Positions 1-7,630 are shown, counted from the stretch's first letter. The stretch: DNA of 8,194 bases from an uncultured Alphaproteobacteria bacterium (GCA_949298005.1 CASFUN010000058.1:1-8194), one strand, 5' to 3'. Numbers and translations: made by a program. Notes: generated by a model from the letters alone, not told the origin.

Positions 1-86
1 AAATAAGAATTCTTAAAGGTGATAAAGTAGAAGTTGAGATGACTCCCTATGATCTTACTAAAGGTAGGATTGCTAAGAGGGGGTGA
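1..86 (+). CDS. infA: Translation initiation factor IF-1, C-terminal end (partial)
   Basis: The reading frame that begins at base 3 gives 27 codons and ends at TGA 84-86. The peptide contains IRILKGDKVEVEMTPYDL followed by TKGRIAKRG, which matches the C-terminal part of the OB-fold of IF-1. The GDKV, PYDL and KGRI elements are diagnostic. IF-1 binds the ribosomal A site on the 30S subunit during initiation, together with IF-2 and IF-3. The VEMTPYDLTKGRI wording is common in alphaproteobacterial IF-1. The last residues (AKRG) differ from the usual YR/FR-K ending. The 5' part lies outside the window. The next gene, nrdA, starts 67 bp downstream and is probably transcribed separately. Confidence 0.85.
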   Translation, partial: IRILKGDKVEVEMTPYDLTKGRIAKRG

Positions 87-102
87 GACTGTTATAGATT
101 AA

Positions 103-130
103 TTGATTTTATTATGACAGATGTTATAGT
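103..130 (+). promoter_or_regulatory. Candidate sigma-70 promoter for nrdAB
   Basis: TTGATT (103-108) and TATAGT (125-130) are separated by 16 bp and lie 23 bp before the nrdA ATG. They would give a very short leader. In such AT-rich DNA a match of this quality can arise by chance, so this is only a candidate. I saw no clear NrdR-box pair in the infA-nrdA gap. Confidence 0.35.
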
Positions 131-153
131 TTTTTAAAAGTATTTATAAGTAT

Positions 154-2415
154 ATGAATCAAGATATTGTTGTTATAAAAAAAAATGGAAAAAGTCAAAA
201 ATTTTATCAAGAAAAAGTAAATAATACTTTAGAATTAGCCTCAAAAGGGCTAAATGGTATTTCTCTTGATGAGATAAAGTATAAAATTAGTCAGCAGGTT
301 TATGACAAAATTTATACTGAAGATTTGATAAAACTCATGATAAAAATATCTGCTGATATGATTAGTGAATTTAGTCCAGATTATCAATATTTAGCAGCAC
401 GATTAAGTATTTTTAAATTAAGAAAATCAGTATTTGGTTCAATCAAGATAAAAAAATTATACGACCATATAAAAGATTCAGTAAAATTTGGTTATTATGA
501 TAAAGAAATTTTAGATTATTATTCCAAAGATGAAATAGAACAAATAGATAATTTTATAGATCATGAAAGAGATTTTTTGTTTAGTTATGCAGCTATAAAG
601 CAATTAGAAGGAAAATATTTGGTTCAAAATAGAGTAACCAAAGAAATATTCGAGACTCCGCAATTTCTTTATATTTTGATTTCAATGATATTATTCCATA
701 ATTATGATAAAAATATTAGATTGGAATATGTAAAAAAGTTTTATGATGCCATATCTTTATTTAAAATATCTTTACCAACTCCAATTATGGCAGGCGTTAG
801 AACAAAAAATAGACAATTCAGTTCTTGCGTACTTATAGAATGTGGAGACAGTTTGGATTCTATTAATGCCACTGCTAGTTCTATAGTTAAATATGTTAGC
901 CAAAGAGCTGGTATAGGTGTTAATGCCGGCAGAATTAGGGCTATTGGCAGTTCTATAAGAAATGGTGAAGCAATGCATACTGGGTGCATATCATTCTATA
1001 AATATTTTCAATCAGCTGTTAAATCTTGTTCGCAAGGAGGAGTAAGATCTGGTAGTGCAACGGTTTTCTTCCCTATTTGGCATTTAGAAGTAGAGAATTT
1101 ATTAGTGTTAAAAAATAATCGTGGAATTGAAGATAATAGAGTCAGACATATGGATTATGGAGTTCAATTATCAAAATTATTCTATGAGAGATTTTTAAAA
1201 AATGAAAATATAACTTTATTCAGTCCTTCTGACGTTCCTGAGCTTTATGATACTTTTTTTGAGGACGAAAATAAATTTAAAAAATTATATGAAAAGTATG
1301 AGAAAGATAAAAAAATAAGAAAAAAACAAATTAAAGCCTCAGAATTATTTACAATACTTATAAATGAAAGAATATCAACCGGAAGAATATATATACAAAA
1401 TGTTGATCATTCTAATTCACATAGTCCATTTTTAGTTGATAAAGCCCCAATAAGACAAAGTAATTTATGTTTAGAAGTTACACTACCGACAAAAGTCATA
1501 AAAAAAATTGATGATGAAGAAGCAGAAATAGCTTTATGTGTCTTAGCGGCATTTAATTTAGGAAGTATAGAAAAATTGGACGAACTAGAAGAATTAGCTG
1601 ATTTAATAGTTAGAGCTTTAGATGAATTATTAGATTATCAAGACTATTTGCTTCCAGCATCAAAAAATTCAACAATAAAAAGAAGATCTCTTGGTATAGG
1701 TGTAATAAATTATGCATATTATTTAGCTAAAAATGAATGTAATTATTCCAATGGAACAGCTAAAAATATAACACATAGGACATTTGAAGCAATTCAATAT
1801 TATCTATTAAAAAGTTCAAATAATTTAGCTAAAGAAAAAGGTGCTTGCCCAGGTTTTGAAGATACAAAATATAGTAAAGGTCTATTGCCAATAGATCACT
1901 ATAATAAAAATGTTGATGAAATATGTAATGAAAATTTATATTTAGATTGGGAAGAATTAAGAAAAAATATTAAAACTTACGGTCTAAGAAATAGTACATT
2001 GACAGCTTTAATGCCATCAGAAACTTCATCGCAAATATCAAACGCAACGAATGGTATTGAACCACCAAGAGGATATGTAAGTATAAAAACTAGTAAAGAT
2101 GGTATATTAAAACAAGTTGTTCCTGACATTAAAAAATACGCCTTTAATTATGAATTATTATGGGATATACCAAACAATGAAGGTTATATAGAACTGGTTG
2201 CTATTATGCAAAAATTTGTTGATCAATCTATATCGGCAAATTTAAATTATGACCCAAGCAAATATGAGGATCAAAGATTACCTATATCAGTTGTTATGAA
2301 AGATATATTGCTAGCTTATAAATATGGTATAAAAACTATATATTATCATAATACACGAGATAGAGCTAGTGATGAACAAATTGAAGTTTGTTCTGGTGGA
2401 GCTTGTAAAATTTAA
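154..2415 (+). CDS. nrdA: Class Ia ribonucleoside-diphosphate reductase, alpha (large, catalytic) subunit
   Basis: NrdA reduces ribonucleoside diphosphates to deoxyribonucleoside diphosphates in the cytoplasm, using a radical delivered by NrdB. The 753-residue protein aligns collinearly with E. coli NrdA (761 aa), so residue numbers coincide. Visible are the active-site cysteines C225 and C462, the thiyl-radical C439 within NLCLE (N437, E441), the radical-transfer pair Y730-Y731, and the C-terminal shuttle cysteines C746 and C751 in CSGGACKI. Specificity-site residues D232, R262 and R269 are also present. An N-terminal ATP-cone (about residues 1-95) precedes the ten-stranded barrel. The cone has substitutions at positions that in E. 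coli, as I recall, contact dATP (R10K, E15Q, N18Y, H59I). The linker before the C-terminal cysteines is about eight residues shorter than in E. coli. The start MNQ matches E. coli NrdA, although no Shine-Dalgarno is visible. nrdB follows after 20 bp, so the two are probably cotranscribed. Confidence 0.97.
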   Translation: MNQDIVVIKKNGKSQKFYQEKVNNTLELASKGLNGISLDEIKYKISQQVYDKIYTEDLIKLMIKISADMISEFSPDYQYLAARLSIFKLRKSVFGSIKIKKLYDHIKDSVKFGYYDKEILDYYSKDEIEQIDNFIDHERDFLFSYAAIKQLEGKYLVQNRVTKEIFETPQFLYILISMILFHNYDKNIRLEYVKKFYDAISLFKISLPTPIMAGVRTKNRQFSSCVLIECGDSLDSINATASSIVKYVSQRAGIGVNAGRIRAIGSSIRNGEAMHTGCISFYKYFQSAVKSCSQGGVRSGSATVFFPIWHLEVENLLVLKNNRGIEDNRVRHMDYGVQLSKLFYERFLKNENITLFSPSDVPELYDTFFEDENKFKKLYEKYEKDKKIRKKQIKASELFTILINERISTGRIYIQNVDHSNSHSPFLVDKAPIRQSNLCLEVTLPTKVIKKIDDEEAEIALCVLAAFNLGSIEKLDELEELADLIVRALDELLDYQDYLLPASKNSTIKRRSLGIGVINYAYYLAKNECNYSNGTAKNITHRTFEAIQYYLLKSSNNLAKEKGACPGFEDTKYSKGLLPIDHYNKNVDEICNENLYLDWEELRKNIKTYGLRNSTLTALMPSETSSQISNATNGIEPPRGYVSIKTSKDGILKQVVPDIKKYAFNYELLWDIPNNEGYIELVAIMQKFVDQSISANLNYDPSKYEDQRLPISVVMKDILLAYKYGIKTIYYHNTRDRASDEQIEVCSGGACKI

Positions 2416-2435
2416 TAAATATTATTGTAAAAACT

Positions 2436-3575
2436 ATGCCTTACAGTACTTTTAACAGAAATAAAAATGATATAATGAAAGAACCAATGTTTTTTGGTCA
2501 AAATGTCAATATATCAAGATTTGATAAACAAAAATATCCAATTTTTGAAAAACTAACAGAACGACAACTTTCATTTTTCTGGCGACCTGAAGAAATAGAT
2601 GCTACCCAGATGATGGAAGAGTATAATAATTTGAAAGAAAATGAAAAACATATTTTTATAAGTAATCTAAAATATCAGACCTTGTTAGATAGTGTTCAAG
2701 GAAGAAGTCCAAATGTAGCTCTTCTGCCAGTTGTATCATTGCCAGAGCTGGAAACTTGGATAGAAACCTGGAGTTTTTTTGAAACTATTCATTCACGATC
2801 GTACACACATATAATAAGGAATAGTTTTACAGATCCATCAATAATTTTGGATGATATAGTTCTAAACGAATATATTTTAGCAAGAGCTAAAGATATAGCT
2901 AAGTATTATGATGATTTTATAATCAACTCACAAATTTTACAATCACAAGGTACAGGAATATATAATATTAAAGGTGAGGAAAGGACGATTAATCTTAGAA
3001 ATACAAAAAGATCTCTATGGTTATGTATGAATTCCATATATGCTTTAGAGGCAATTAGATTTTATGTAAGTTTTGCATGCTCTTTTGCTTTTGGAGAAAG
3101 AGAACTGCTTGATGCTAATGCTAGGATAATAAAATTGATAAGTAGAGATGAAGCATTACATATGGCTGGTACACAAACAATAATAAATCTATGGAAAAAA
3201 GGTGAAGATGATCCTGAAATGGGTGAAATTGCTGAAGAAATGAAGGATTATGGAGAAAAAATATTCTTGGATACTATGCAACAGGAAATAGAGTGGACTG
3301 ATTATTTGTTTAAAGATGGTTCAATGTTGGGTTTAAATAAGAAAACACTTGTAGATTATTTAAAGTATATTTCTGCGAATAGAATGTCAGCTGTTGGATT
3401 TAAAACTGAATTTGAATTTCCCGAAAAAAATCCATTACCTTGGATGAATAATTGGTTAAATAGCGATAATGTGCAAGTTGCACCTCAAGAAGTTGAAATG
3501 ACGTCATATTTAATAGGGCAAATTGATGCTCATTTAGATTCAAATGATTTCAAAGAATTTATAGATAAAATATAG
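2436..3575 (+). CDS. nrdB: Class Ia ribonucleoside-diphosphate reductase, beta (small, radical-generating) subunit
   Basis: NrdB is a ferritin-like diiron protein that makes and stores the stable tyrosyl radical passed to NrdA. The 379-residue protein is collinear with E. coli NrdB (376 aa). Counting the initiator Met, the iron ligands D85, E116, H119, E205, E239 and H242, the radical tyrosine Y123 and the transfer tryptophan W49 are all present. The C-terminal interface tyrosine Y358 lies in QEVEMTSYL. It starts with MPYSTF, close to E. coli MAYTTF, which supports the ATG despite the lack of a clear ribosome binding site. The gene is intact and complete. Its last codons contain one copy of a 14-bp repeat whose second copy lies just past the stop. 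NrdA and NrdB together form the aerobic dNTP-producing enzyme. Confidence 0.97.
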   Translation: MPYSTFNRNKNDIMKEPMFFGQNVNISRFDKQKYPIFEKLTERQLSFFWRPEEIDATQMMEEYNNLKENEKHIFISNLKYQTLLDSVQGRSPNVALLPVVSLPELETWIETWSFFETIHSRSYTHIIRNSFTDPSIILDDIVLNEYILARAKDIAKYYDDFIINSQILQSQGTGIYNIKGEERTINLRNTKRSLWLCMNSIYALEAIRFYVSFACSFAFGERELLDANARIIKLISRDEALHMAGTQTIINLWKKGEDDPEMGEIAEEMKDYGEKIFLDTMQQEIEWTDYLFKDGSMLGLNKKTLVDYLKYISANRMSAVGFKTEFEFPEKNPLPWMNNWLNSDNVQVAPQEVEMTSYLIGQIDAHLDSNDFKEFIDKI

Positions 3576-3596
3576 ATTTTTTAGAATTTATAGATA
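3554..3596. repeat. 14-bp direct repeat across the 3' end of nrdB
   Basis: AGAATTTATAGATA occurs exactly at 3554-3567, inside the last nrdB codons (EFID region), and again at 3583-3596, just after the nrdB stop at 3573-3575. The offset is 29 bp. The second copy sits where the core genes give way to element-like genes. It could be an attachment-site remnant left by integration at the nrdB 3' end, or simply a small local duplication. I did not find a third copy in the window. Confidence 0.6.
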
Positions 3597-3672
3597 GTGG
3601 CTCCCCTTATTTTATGAAATTCGAACTAAATATTATAATGATGTGATATGTTTTTATTCATTAATAGAGCTT

Positions 3673-3688
3673 GATAGAAACGATAGAA
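3673..3688 (+). promoter_or_regulatory. Tandem GATAGAA heptamers upstream of the element promoter
   Basis: GATAGAA occurs at 3673-3679 and 3682-3688, a 9-bp period, ending 7 bp before the TTGACA box of the strong promoter. Paired direct repeats in this position could be a regulator-binding site. No binding protein can be named from the sequence, and the motif is AT-rich and short, so chance is possible. Confidence 0.25.
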
Positions 3689-3695
3689 CTTTAGT

Positions 3696-3724
3696 TTGAC
3701 AAAACTATTGGTTGATTATATAAC
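3696..3724 (+). promoter_or_regulatory. Strong sigma-70 promoter for the replication-module genes
   Basis: A perfect -35 box TTGACA (3696-3701), an optimal 17-bp spacer and a -10 box TATAAC (3719-3724) lie 39 bp before the ATG at 3764. This is by far the best promoter match I saw in the window. It is placed to drive the unknown gene, the PLGM gene, the SpoVG-like gene and the replication initiator as one transcript. Confidence 0.7.
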
Positions 3725-3763
3725 AATGATATTGTTTAATTTTGTAAAAGTGAAAGATGTAAA

Positions 3764-4489
3764 ATGTTAGCAGAAGAACTGTTATTTGTTTTAATTTCAG
3801 AATTGGAAAAAGAATTCAAACTTGCTCCTACAGGTGATTGTATTACTTGGCGCTCTAATTACCATCCAAATATTTTACCAGCGCAAATGGAAAATATGAT
3901 TAATAAATTAGTGTATGAGTATCAGGCACTTCAATTTGAAAGAAAATAGGAATTTATTCTTTCAGGTATTGCATCTTGTAGTTTTTGTGAAATTAAAAAA
4001 ACAGATAAATTTGATGATGTATATATGAATTTGTATCAAAATTATAAAAAAGTTCAGCAAATGAAAAGTGAAAATGATCAAAGTTCTGATATTTTAAAAT
4101 TGGACTATACAAACGATAGAAAATTGTTGTTAAATAATATATTTTTATTAGCTCAGACAAGATATGATTCAATTAATGATCGAATGCTTCGTTTTTTAAT
4201 CAATCATCCCAATATCACTTATTCAAGAAAAGATTTAGAAAATGAGGGCGTGCTTAATATCCAAGCCAATGAAGACAAAGATTTTTATATCTTCCTAGAT
4301 GATATAGGAATGAGAGGGGATTTGAAAAAAGCCTTTTTTTCAACCGAGTTGTCAAAAGATTCTATATGCTTAACTAATCCGTTCAATAAGAATCAATTAA
4401 GAGTAAAAGGCGTTGATTTTATTGATTTGAGGAAATTAAATAAGTCTAACAAATCACAGATTACTAGACAAACGCTCGCTAATCACTAG
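3764..4489 (+). pseudogene. Unknown element protein, possible winged-helix domain, interrupted by an in-frame TAG
   Basis: One reading frame runs from ATG 3764 to TAG 4487-4489, broken only by TAG at 3947-3949 (codon 62). Without it the product would be 241 residues. Coding character continues on both sides of the stop. The short leftovers would be a 61-residue N-terminal piece and a C-terminal piece that could restart at ATG 4025 (154 residues). After the stop comes a CxxC (C72, C75). Around residues 137-160 the segment DRMLRFLINHPNITYSRKDL resembles the recognition region of OmpR-type winged helices (LxxLLxHPxxxxSRxxL), so DNA binding is possible but weakly supported. I do not recognise the family. 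It is the first gene after the strong promoter and could be an element regulator. The TAG may be a real mutation, a read-through codon or an error. Confidence 0.6.
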
Positions 4490-4503
4490 ATTTACTAGAT
4501 TTA

Positions 4504-4743
4504 TTGCAAGATAAAACTAGTTGTACCTATCCTTTAGGTATGACTGATATTCAAATTTTAAATAGAGCTATTATGAGAAGGTATAATGATCAGCTATCAA
4601 AATCAGAGGTATATGAAGCTGAAAGTAATCTTATAAGCTTTTTTGAAATGCTTGTATCAATCGACAGAAGGAATAAATCTCAAGCAGAAAGTATAAAAGA
4701 TGAGCAGAGTTACGAATGTAAATATAGATCTGATTCCAAGTAA
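4504..4743 (+). CDS. Small unknown protein with a PLGMTD motif
   Basis: This is a 79-residue soluble protein, or 69 codons or fewer if translation begins at an internal Met. The first available start in the frame is TTG 4504. The next Met is within YPLGMTDIQ, which looks like a conserved core and would be too late a start. The open frame extends back to 4483 but has no ATG, so the true start is uncertain or may have been damaged. The middle (RAIMRRYNDQLSKSEVYEAE) is predicted helical and charged, ending near SIDRRNKSQ. No catalytic motif, signal peptide or membrane segment is seen, and I do not recognise the family. Its end overlaps the SpoVG-like gene by 44 bp in another frame, which suggests coupled translation within the element operon. 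Confidence 0.55.
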   Translation: MQDKTSCTYPLGMTDIQILNRAIMRRYNDQLSKSEVYEAESNLISFFEMLVSIDRRNKSQAESIKDEQSYECKYRSDSK

Positions 4744-5002
4744 AGATGGTTTAATCGGTTTTGCAAGGATTCTGATTGATAACTCCATTTGCCTTGGATG
4801 TATCGGAATTTATAAAAGACTTAACAAGAAAGGTTATCATTTAACATATCCAGAAAAATCAGGCAGACAGGTTTTTTATCCAATAAATATTGAGATGACT
4901 AGGCAAATTGAACAGAGTGTTTTTGGTAAGCTAAATGATGTGTTAAAAAGAGTGAAATATGATAGATACTGTAGTGATGACAATACCAATGATGGATTTT
5001 AA
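4700..5002 (+). CDS. SpoVG-like protein
   Basis: This 100-residue protein resembles the SpoVG family, whose Bacillus member is a small nucleic-acid-binding regulator first described in septation and sporulation. Residues 4-77 show the pattern of the fold: VTNVNID, then a beta strand GFARILIDNSICLGCIGIY, a KGYHLTYPEK strand in the place of SpoVG's (F/V)AMPS, and the VFYPINIEMTRQIE segment matching SpoVG's DIAHPINSETRE. Copies of this family occur on integrative elements beside replication genes, where their role is not settled. The N-terminal MSRVTNV supports ATG 4700. It overlaps the preceding gene by 44 bp and the following replication gene by 44 bp, so the three are probably translated in a coupled way. 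The family assignment rests on pattern only and identity to classical SpoVG is low. Confidence 0.65.
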   Translation: MSRVTNVNIDLIPSKDGLIGFARILIDNSICLGCIGIYKRLNKKGYHLTYPEKSGRQVFYPINIEMTRQIEQSVFGKLNDVLKRVKYDRYCSDDNTNDGF

Positions 5003-6089
5003 AATTTTAGACTATGATGCCTTTAATCCATCAGCGAGAGGTATTTTTGAGCCACCATACTATAAATTATCTCATGTCTATATAAATTGTATTCAGAATC
5101 CAACGAAAAATGATAAAGAACAGAAAATTTATAAACCAAGACTTACAGTGAGTAAAAAATTATTGTGCGGTGGATTTTCTATAGTTTTAAAAATTGAATT
5201 TTCTGTGCCCAAGTTGCTTTTTAATAATAATTTCCAAAGCTAGAAGATAGTGATTTTAATGATGTTATTAGAATACTAAAAAAAAGATTGTATGAAATGT
5301 CTGTACTTGTAGCAGAAGATGTGTTGAAAAAAGCAGATATAACAGCAATACATTATGGAAAAAATATTTTATTAACCACCGCCACAGCTTCATTAGTTAT
5401 AAAAATGCTTAAAAAGTTTGATGTTTCACATAGATTGGATGAAGGAAATAATGATTTTAGAAATGATGGTCAAGCAATAAGGTTTCATACAAATACGTAT
5501 GAGCTTACTTTCTATGATAAAATGAAAGACCTAGAGAAAGCTAATATAAGTGAAAAAAGAGCTATTGAATGTGATAATTATACGCAATATGATCTTTTTA
5601 CTTTGAATGAACGAGAAAGAAATGAAATTTTGAGAATGGAACTCAGACTAAATAATCGAAGGAAAATTTCTGAAACGTTGCGAAGAATCGGTGTAAATCC
5701 TAAATCCACGCAATTTGATAACTTATTTCATAAAGAGATAGCAAAGCGATGCTTGATATATTTTTGGGATAAAATGATAGTTCCCTCACAAAATCTTATA
5801 TTGCTTAGTGAAGATGATATTATAGTTTTATATACTAAAATTAAGAGTTTAGGTTTTTCTGATACAAAAGCCTTAAATGCAATAGGTTTATTAAATTTAA
5901 TTAAAAATGATGGTGTCAGAACCTTTAAGCAAATGAAAAATAAAAAAGGAAATGCATTTTATAGAGCAAAAAAAAACATTAAATGCTATAGATGGCGGAA
6001 ATACTTATTTGTTTGATGTGTTTAATTATATTAAACTAGTAATAGTGGAAATGGCAAGTATTCGGGATTTGGAAAAATTAAAACTGTGA
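4959..6089 (+). pseudogene. Gene II/X-like (Phage_CRI-type) replication initiator, split by two frameshifts
   Basis: Three pieces join into one protein of about 376 residues. Piece 1 runs from ATG 4959 (MIDTVVMTIP) to about 5234. Piece 2, in another frame, covers about 5237-5974. Piece 3, in a third frame, covers 5976-6089 (ending TGA 6087-6089) and adds TLNAIDGGNTYLFDVFNYIK and beyond. The first join needs one extra base (CAAAG read as CAAAAG gives NNNFQKLEDSDF). The second needs one base fewer in the nine-A run 5968-5976. The pattern matches filamentous-phage gene II/X and plasmid initiators: a MIDTVxxxIP start, TYELTFYDKMKDLE like the family's YDKGxEL, then LRMELRL. These proteins start rolling-circle replication by nicking one strand. 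There is no upstream start problem, and the gene overlaps the SpoVG-like gene by 44 bp. As read, the protein would be truncated at residue 94, so it is likely inactive unless the shifts are errors or recoding. Confidence 0.75.
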
Positions 6090-6096
6090 ATTTAAC

Positions 6097-6125
6097 TTGC
6101 TTTTTATATTTGCAATTCATAGTAT
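6097..6125 (+). promoter_or_regulatory. Weak candidate promoter for hsdM
   Basis: TTGCTT (6097-6102), a 17-bp spacer and TAGTAT (6120-6125) lie 59 bp before the hsdM ATG in the 95-bp gap after the replication gene. The -35 box matches consensus only in its TTG. I saw no convincing terminator hairpin in this gap, so hsdM could also be read from upstream. Confidence 0.25.
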
Positions 6126-6184
6126 TTATTAGAAAAATATTTGTTTTCTTGATGTTTATCAGCATTCATTTTAAATGATGGGTT

Positions 6185-7630
6185 ATGTTTGAACAGAATT
6201 TTAAGAATATTGACAATGAATTACACAAAGATGCCGGATGTTCTACAGAAATGGACTATATAGAACAAACTTCTTGGTTGTTATTCTTAAAGTATCTGGA
6301 AGATCTTGAAACTAATCGGAGGATGGAAGCAGAGCTAAACGGTAAAAAATATACTCCGATAATTGATGAAAAATATACTTGGAGTAGTTGGGCATATCCT
6401 AAAAATGCTGAAGGTAAGCTAGATTATCACAAAGCTATGACCGGAGATGATCTGATTCAATTTGTTAATACCAAGCTTTTCCCTTATTTGGCGCATTTTA
6501 AAGAATTAGCAGAGGCTGCTGATACTTTGGAATATAAAATTGGAGTAATTTTTAGCGAAATCAGAAATAAAATAAATGATGGCTATATTTTGCGTACAGT
6601 TATCAATATCATGCAAGAAATGCGGTTTCAAACTTCACAAGAAAAGCATGAGTTGTCAGAACTGTATGAAGGAAAAATTCAAAATATGGGTAATAGTGGT
6701 CGTAATGGTGGTGAATATTATACCCCAAGACCTTTAATTCGTGCCATTATAAATGTTGTTCAGCCTAAAATAGGCAATAAAATATATGATGGAGCTTGTG
6801 GTTCTGCAGGGTTTTTAGTTGAAGCTTTTAATTATCTTAAGGAAAGTAAGCAATTAACTGTTGATGAAATGGAAATTTTGCAAAAGAAAACCTTTTATGG
6901 TAAAGAGTTTAAGCCACTTCCATATATTATAGCTATTATGAATATGATTTTGCATGGTGTAGAAGCTCCAAATATTATTCGAAAGGATACACTTTCTGAA
7001 AATATTATGGCTGTGCAAACAAAAGACCAATTTGACGTGATTTTGGCAAATCCGCCATTTGGTGCTGCGACAAGCAAGGCTGATATTCAAAATTTTCCAA
7101 TTAAGACCAGTGAAACGGCTTATATGTTTATTCAGCATTATATTAAATATCTCAAAGCGGGCGGTAGTGCAGGTATTGTTATTAAAAATACATTTTTGAG
7201 TAACGGAGATGCAACCGAAGTAAGAAGAGAACTTTTAGAAAGTTGTAATCTTTATGCAATATTGGATTTGCCAGCAAAAGTATTTTCAGCAGGAGTTAAA
7301 ACTGTTGTTCTATTTTTTAAGAAAGGTGAACCTACTAAGAAAATTTGGTATTATCAGTTAAACCTTGAGAGAAATTTAGGCAAGACAAATCCTTTGAATG
7401 AAAATGATTTGGCTGATTTTTTAGAGTGTTATAGAGGATTAAAAGAAACTGATAATTCTTGGTTTGTCGATTTAAAAGATGTTAATCTGGATACATTAGA
7501 TTTATCAGTTAAAAATCCTAATAAAAACGATGAAGTGACCTATAGGGAACCAAATGAGATAATTGGAGAGATTGAAAGATTAGATGCTGAAAGCTCAGAG
7601 TTATTGGCAAAGATTAAGGAGTTGTTGTGA
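6185..7630 (+). CDS. hsdM: Type I restriction-modification system DNA methyltransferase (M) subunit
   Basis: HsdM methylates adenine N6 in the recognition site chosen by the HsdS specificity subunit, and with HsdR forms the restriction complex. The 481-residue protein is complete. Residues 1 to about 140 form the helical HsdM N-terminal domain (MFEQNFKNIDNELHKDAG, EQTSWLLFLKYLEDLE). The N6-adenine methyltransferase domain follows, with GEYYTPR (176-182), the SAM-binding motif I YDGACGSAGF (201-210) and the catalytic motif IV NPPF (289-292). The C-terminal EIIGEIERLDAESSELLAKIKELL is a short coiled coil, typical for docking to HsdS. Length and sequence fit a widespread subclass that starts MFEQxFKNID. 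The gene is visibly less AT-rich than nrdAB, suggesting separate ancestry. Its TGA overlaps the next ATG by one base (TGATG). In most loci of this type hsdS would be nearby, but here a small membrane protein follows, and hsdS and hsdR are not in the window. Confidence 0.95.
   Translation: MFEQNFKNIDNELHKDAGCSTEMDYIEQTSWLLFLKYLEDLETNRRMEAELNGKKYTPIIDEKYTWSSWAYPKNAEGKLDYHKAMTGDDLIQFVNTKLFPYLAHFKELAEAADTLEYKIGVIFSEIRNKINDGYILRTVINIMQEMRFQTSQEKHELSELYEGKIQNMGNSGRNGGEYYTPRPLIRAIINVVQPKIGNKIYDGACGSAGFLVEAFNYLKESKQLTVDEMEILQKKTFYGKEFKPLPYIIAIMNMILHGVEAPNIIRKDTLSENIMAVQTKDQFDVILANPPFGAATSKADIQNFPIKTSETAYMFIQHYIKYLKAGGSAGIVIKNTFLSNGDATEVRRELLESCNLYAILDLPAKVFSAGVKTVVLFFKKGEPTKKIWYYQLNLERNLGKTNPLNENDLADFLECYRGLKETDNSWFVDLKDVNLDTLDLSVKNPNKNDEVTYREPNEIIGEIERLDAESSELLAKIKELL

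Larger units (their letters stand above)
3764..6089 (+). mobile_element. Putative replication module of an integrated plasmid- or phage-like element
   Basis: Four same-strand genes are packed with overlaps behind one strong promoter and end in a gene II/X-like replication initiator. A small SpoVG-like gene next to a replication gene is typical of integrative and plasmid-like elements rather than core chromosome. The module follows the intact nrdAB operon directly and precedes a restriction-modification gene, a common type of cargo. No integrase, relaxase or virion gene is in the window, so the element's type and borders are unknown. Three lesions (a TAG and two frameshifts) suggest it may be decaying. 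Confidence 0.5.

Noticed and set aside
741..989. Minus-strand open frames within nrdA
   Set aside because: They lie antisense to the conserved C225 region of nrdA and have no independent coding character.
3584..3622. GAATTT and AAATTC as a possible terminator stem after nrdB
   Set aside because: The stem is six AT-rich pairs around a 27-base loop, with no T run right after it, so it is too weak to call.
4452..4503. Imperfect repeat AATCAC...ACTAGA with 29-bp offset at the junction of the first two element genes, and three ACTAGA copies
   Set aside because: The offset would put the two genes in one frame, hinting at a split fusion, but only the first part of the 29-bp units matches. It may be ordinary low-complexity sequence.
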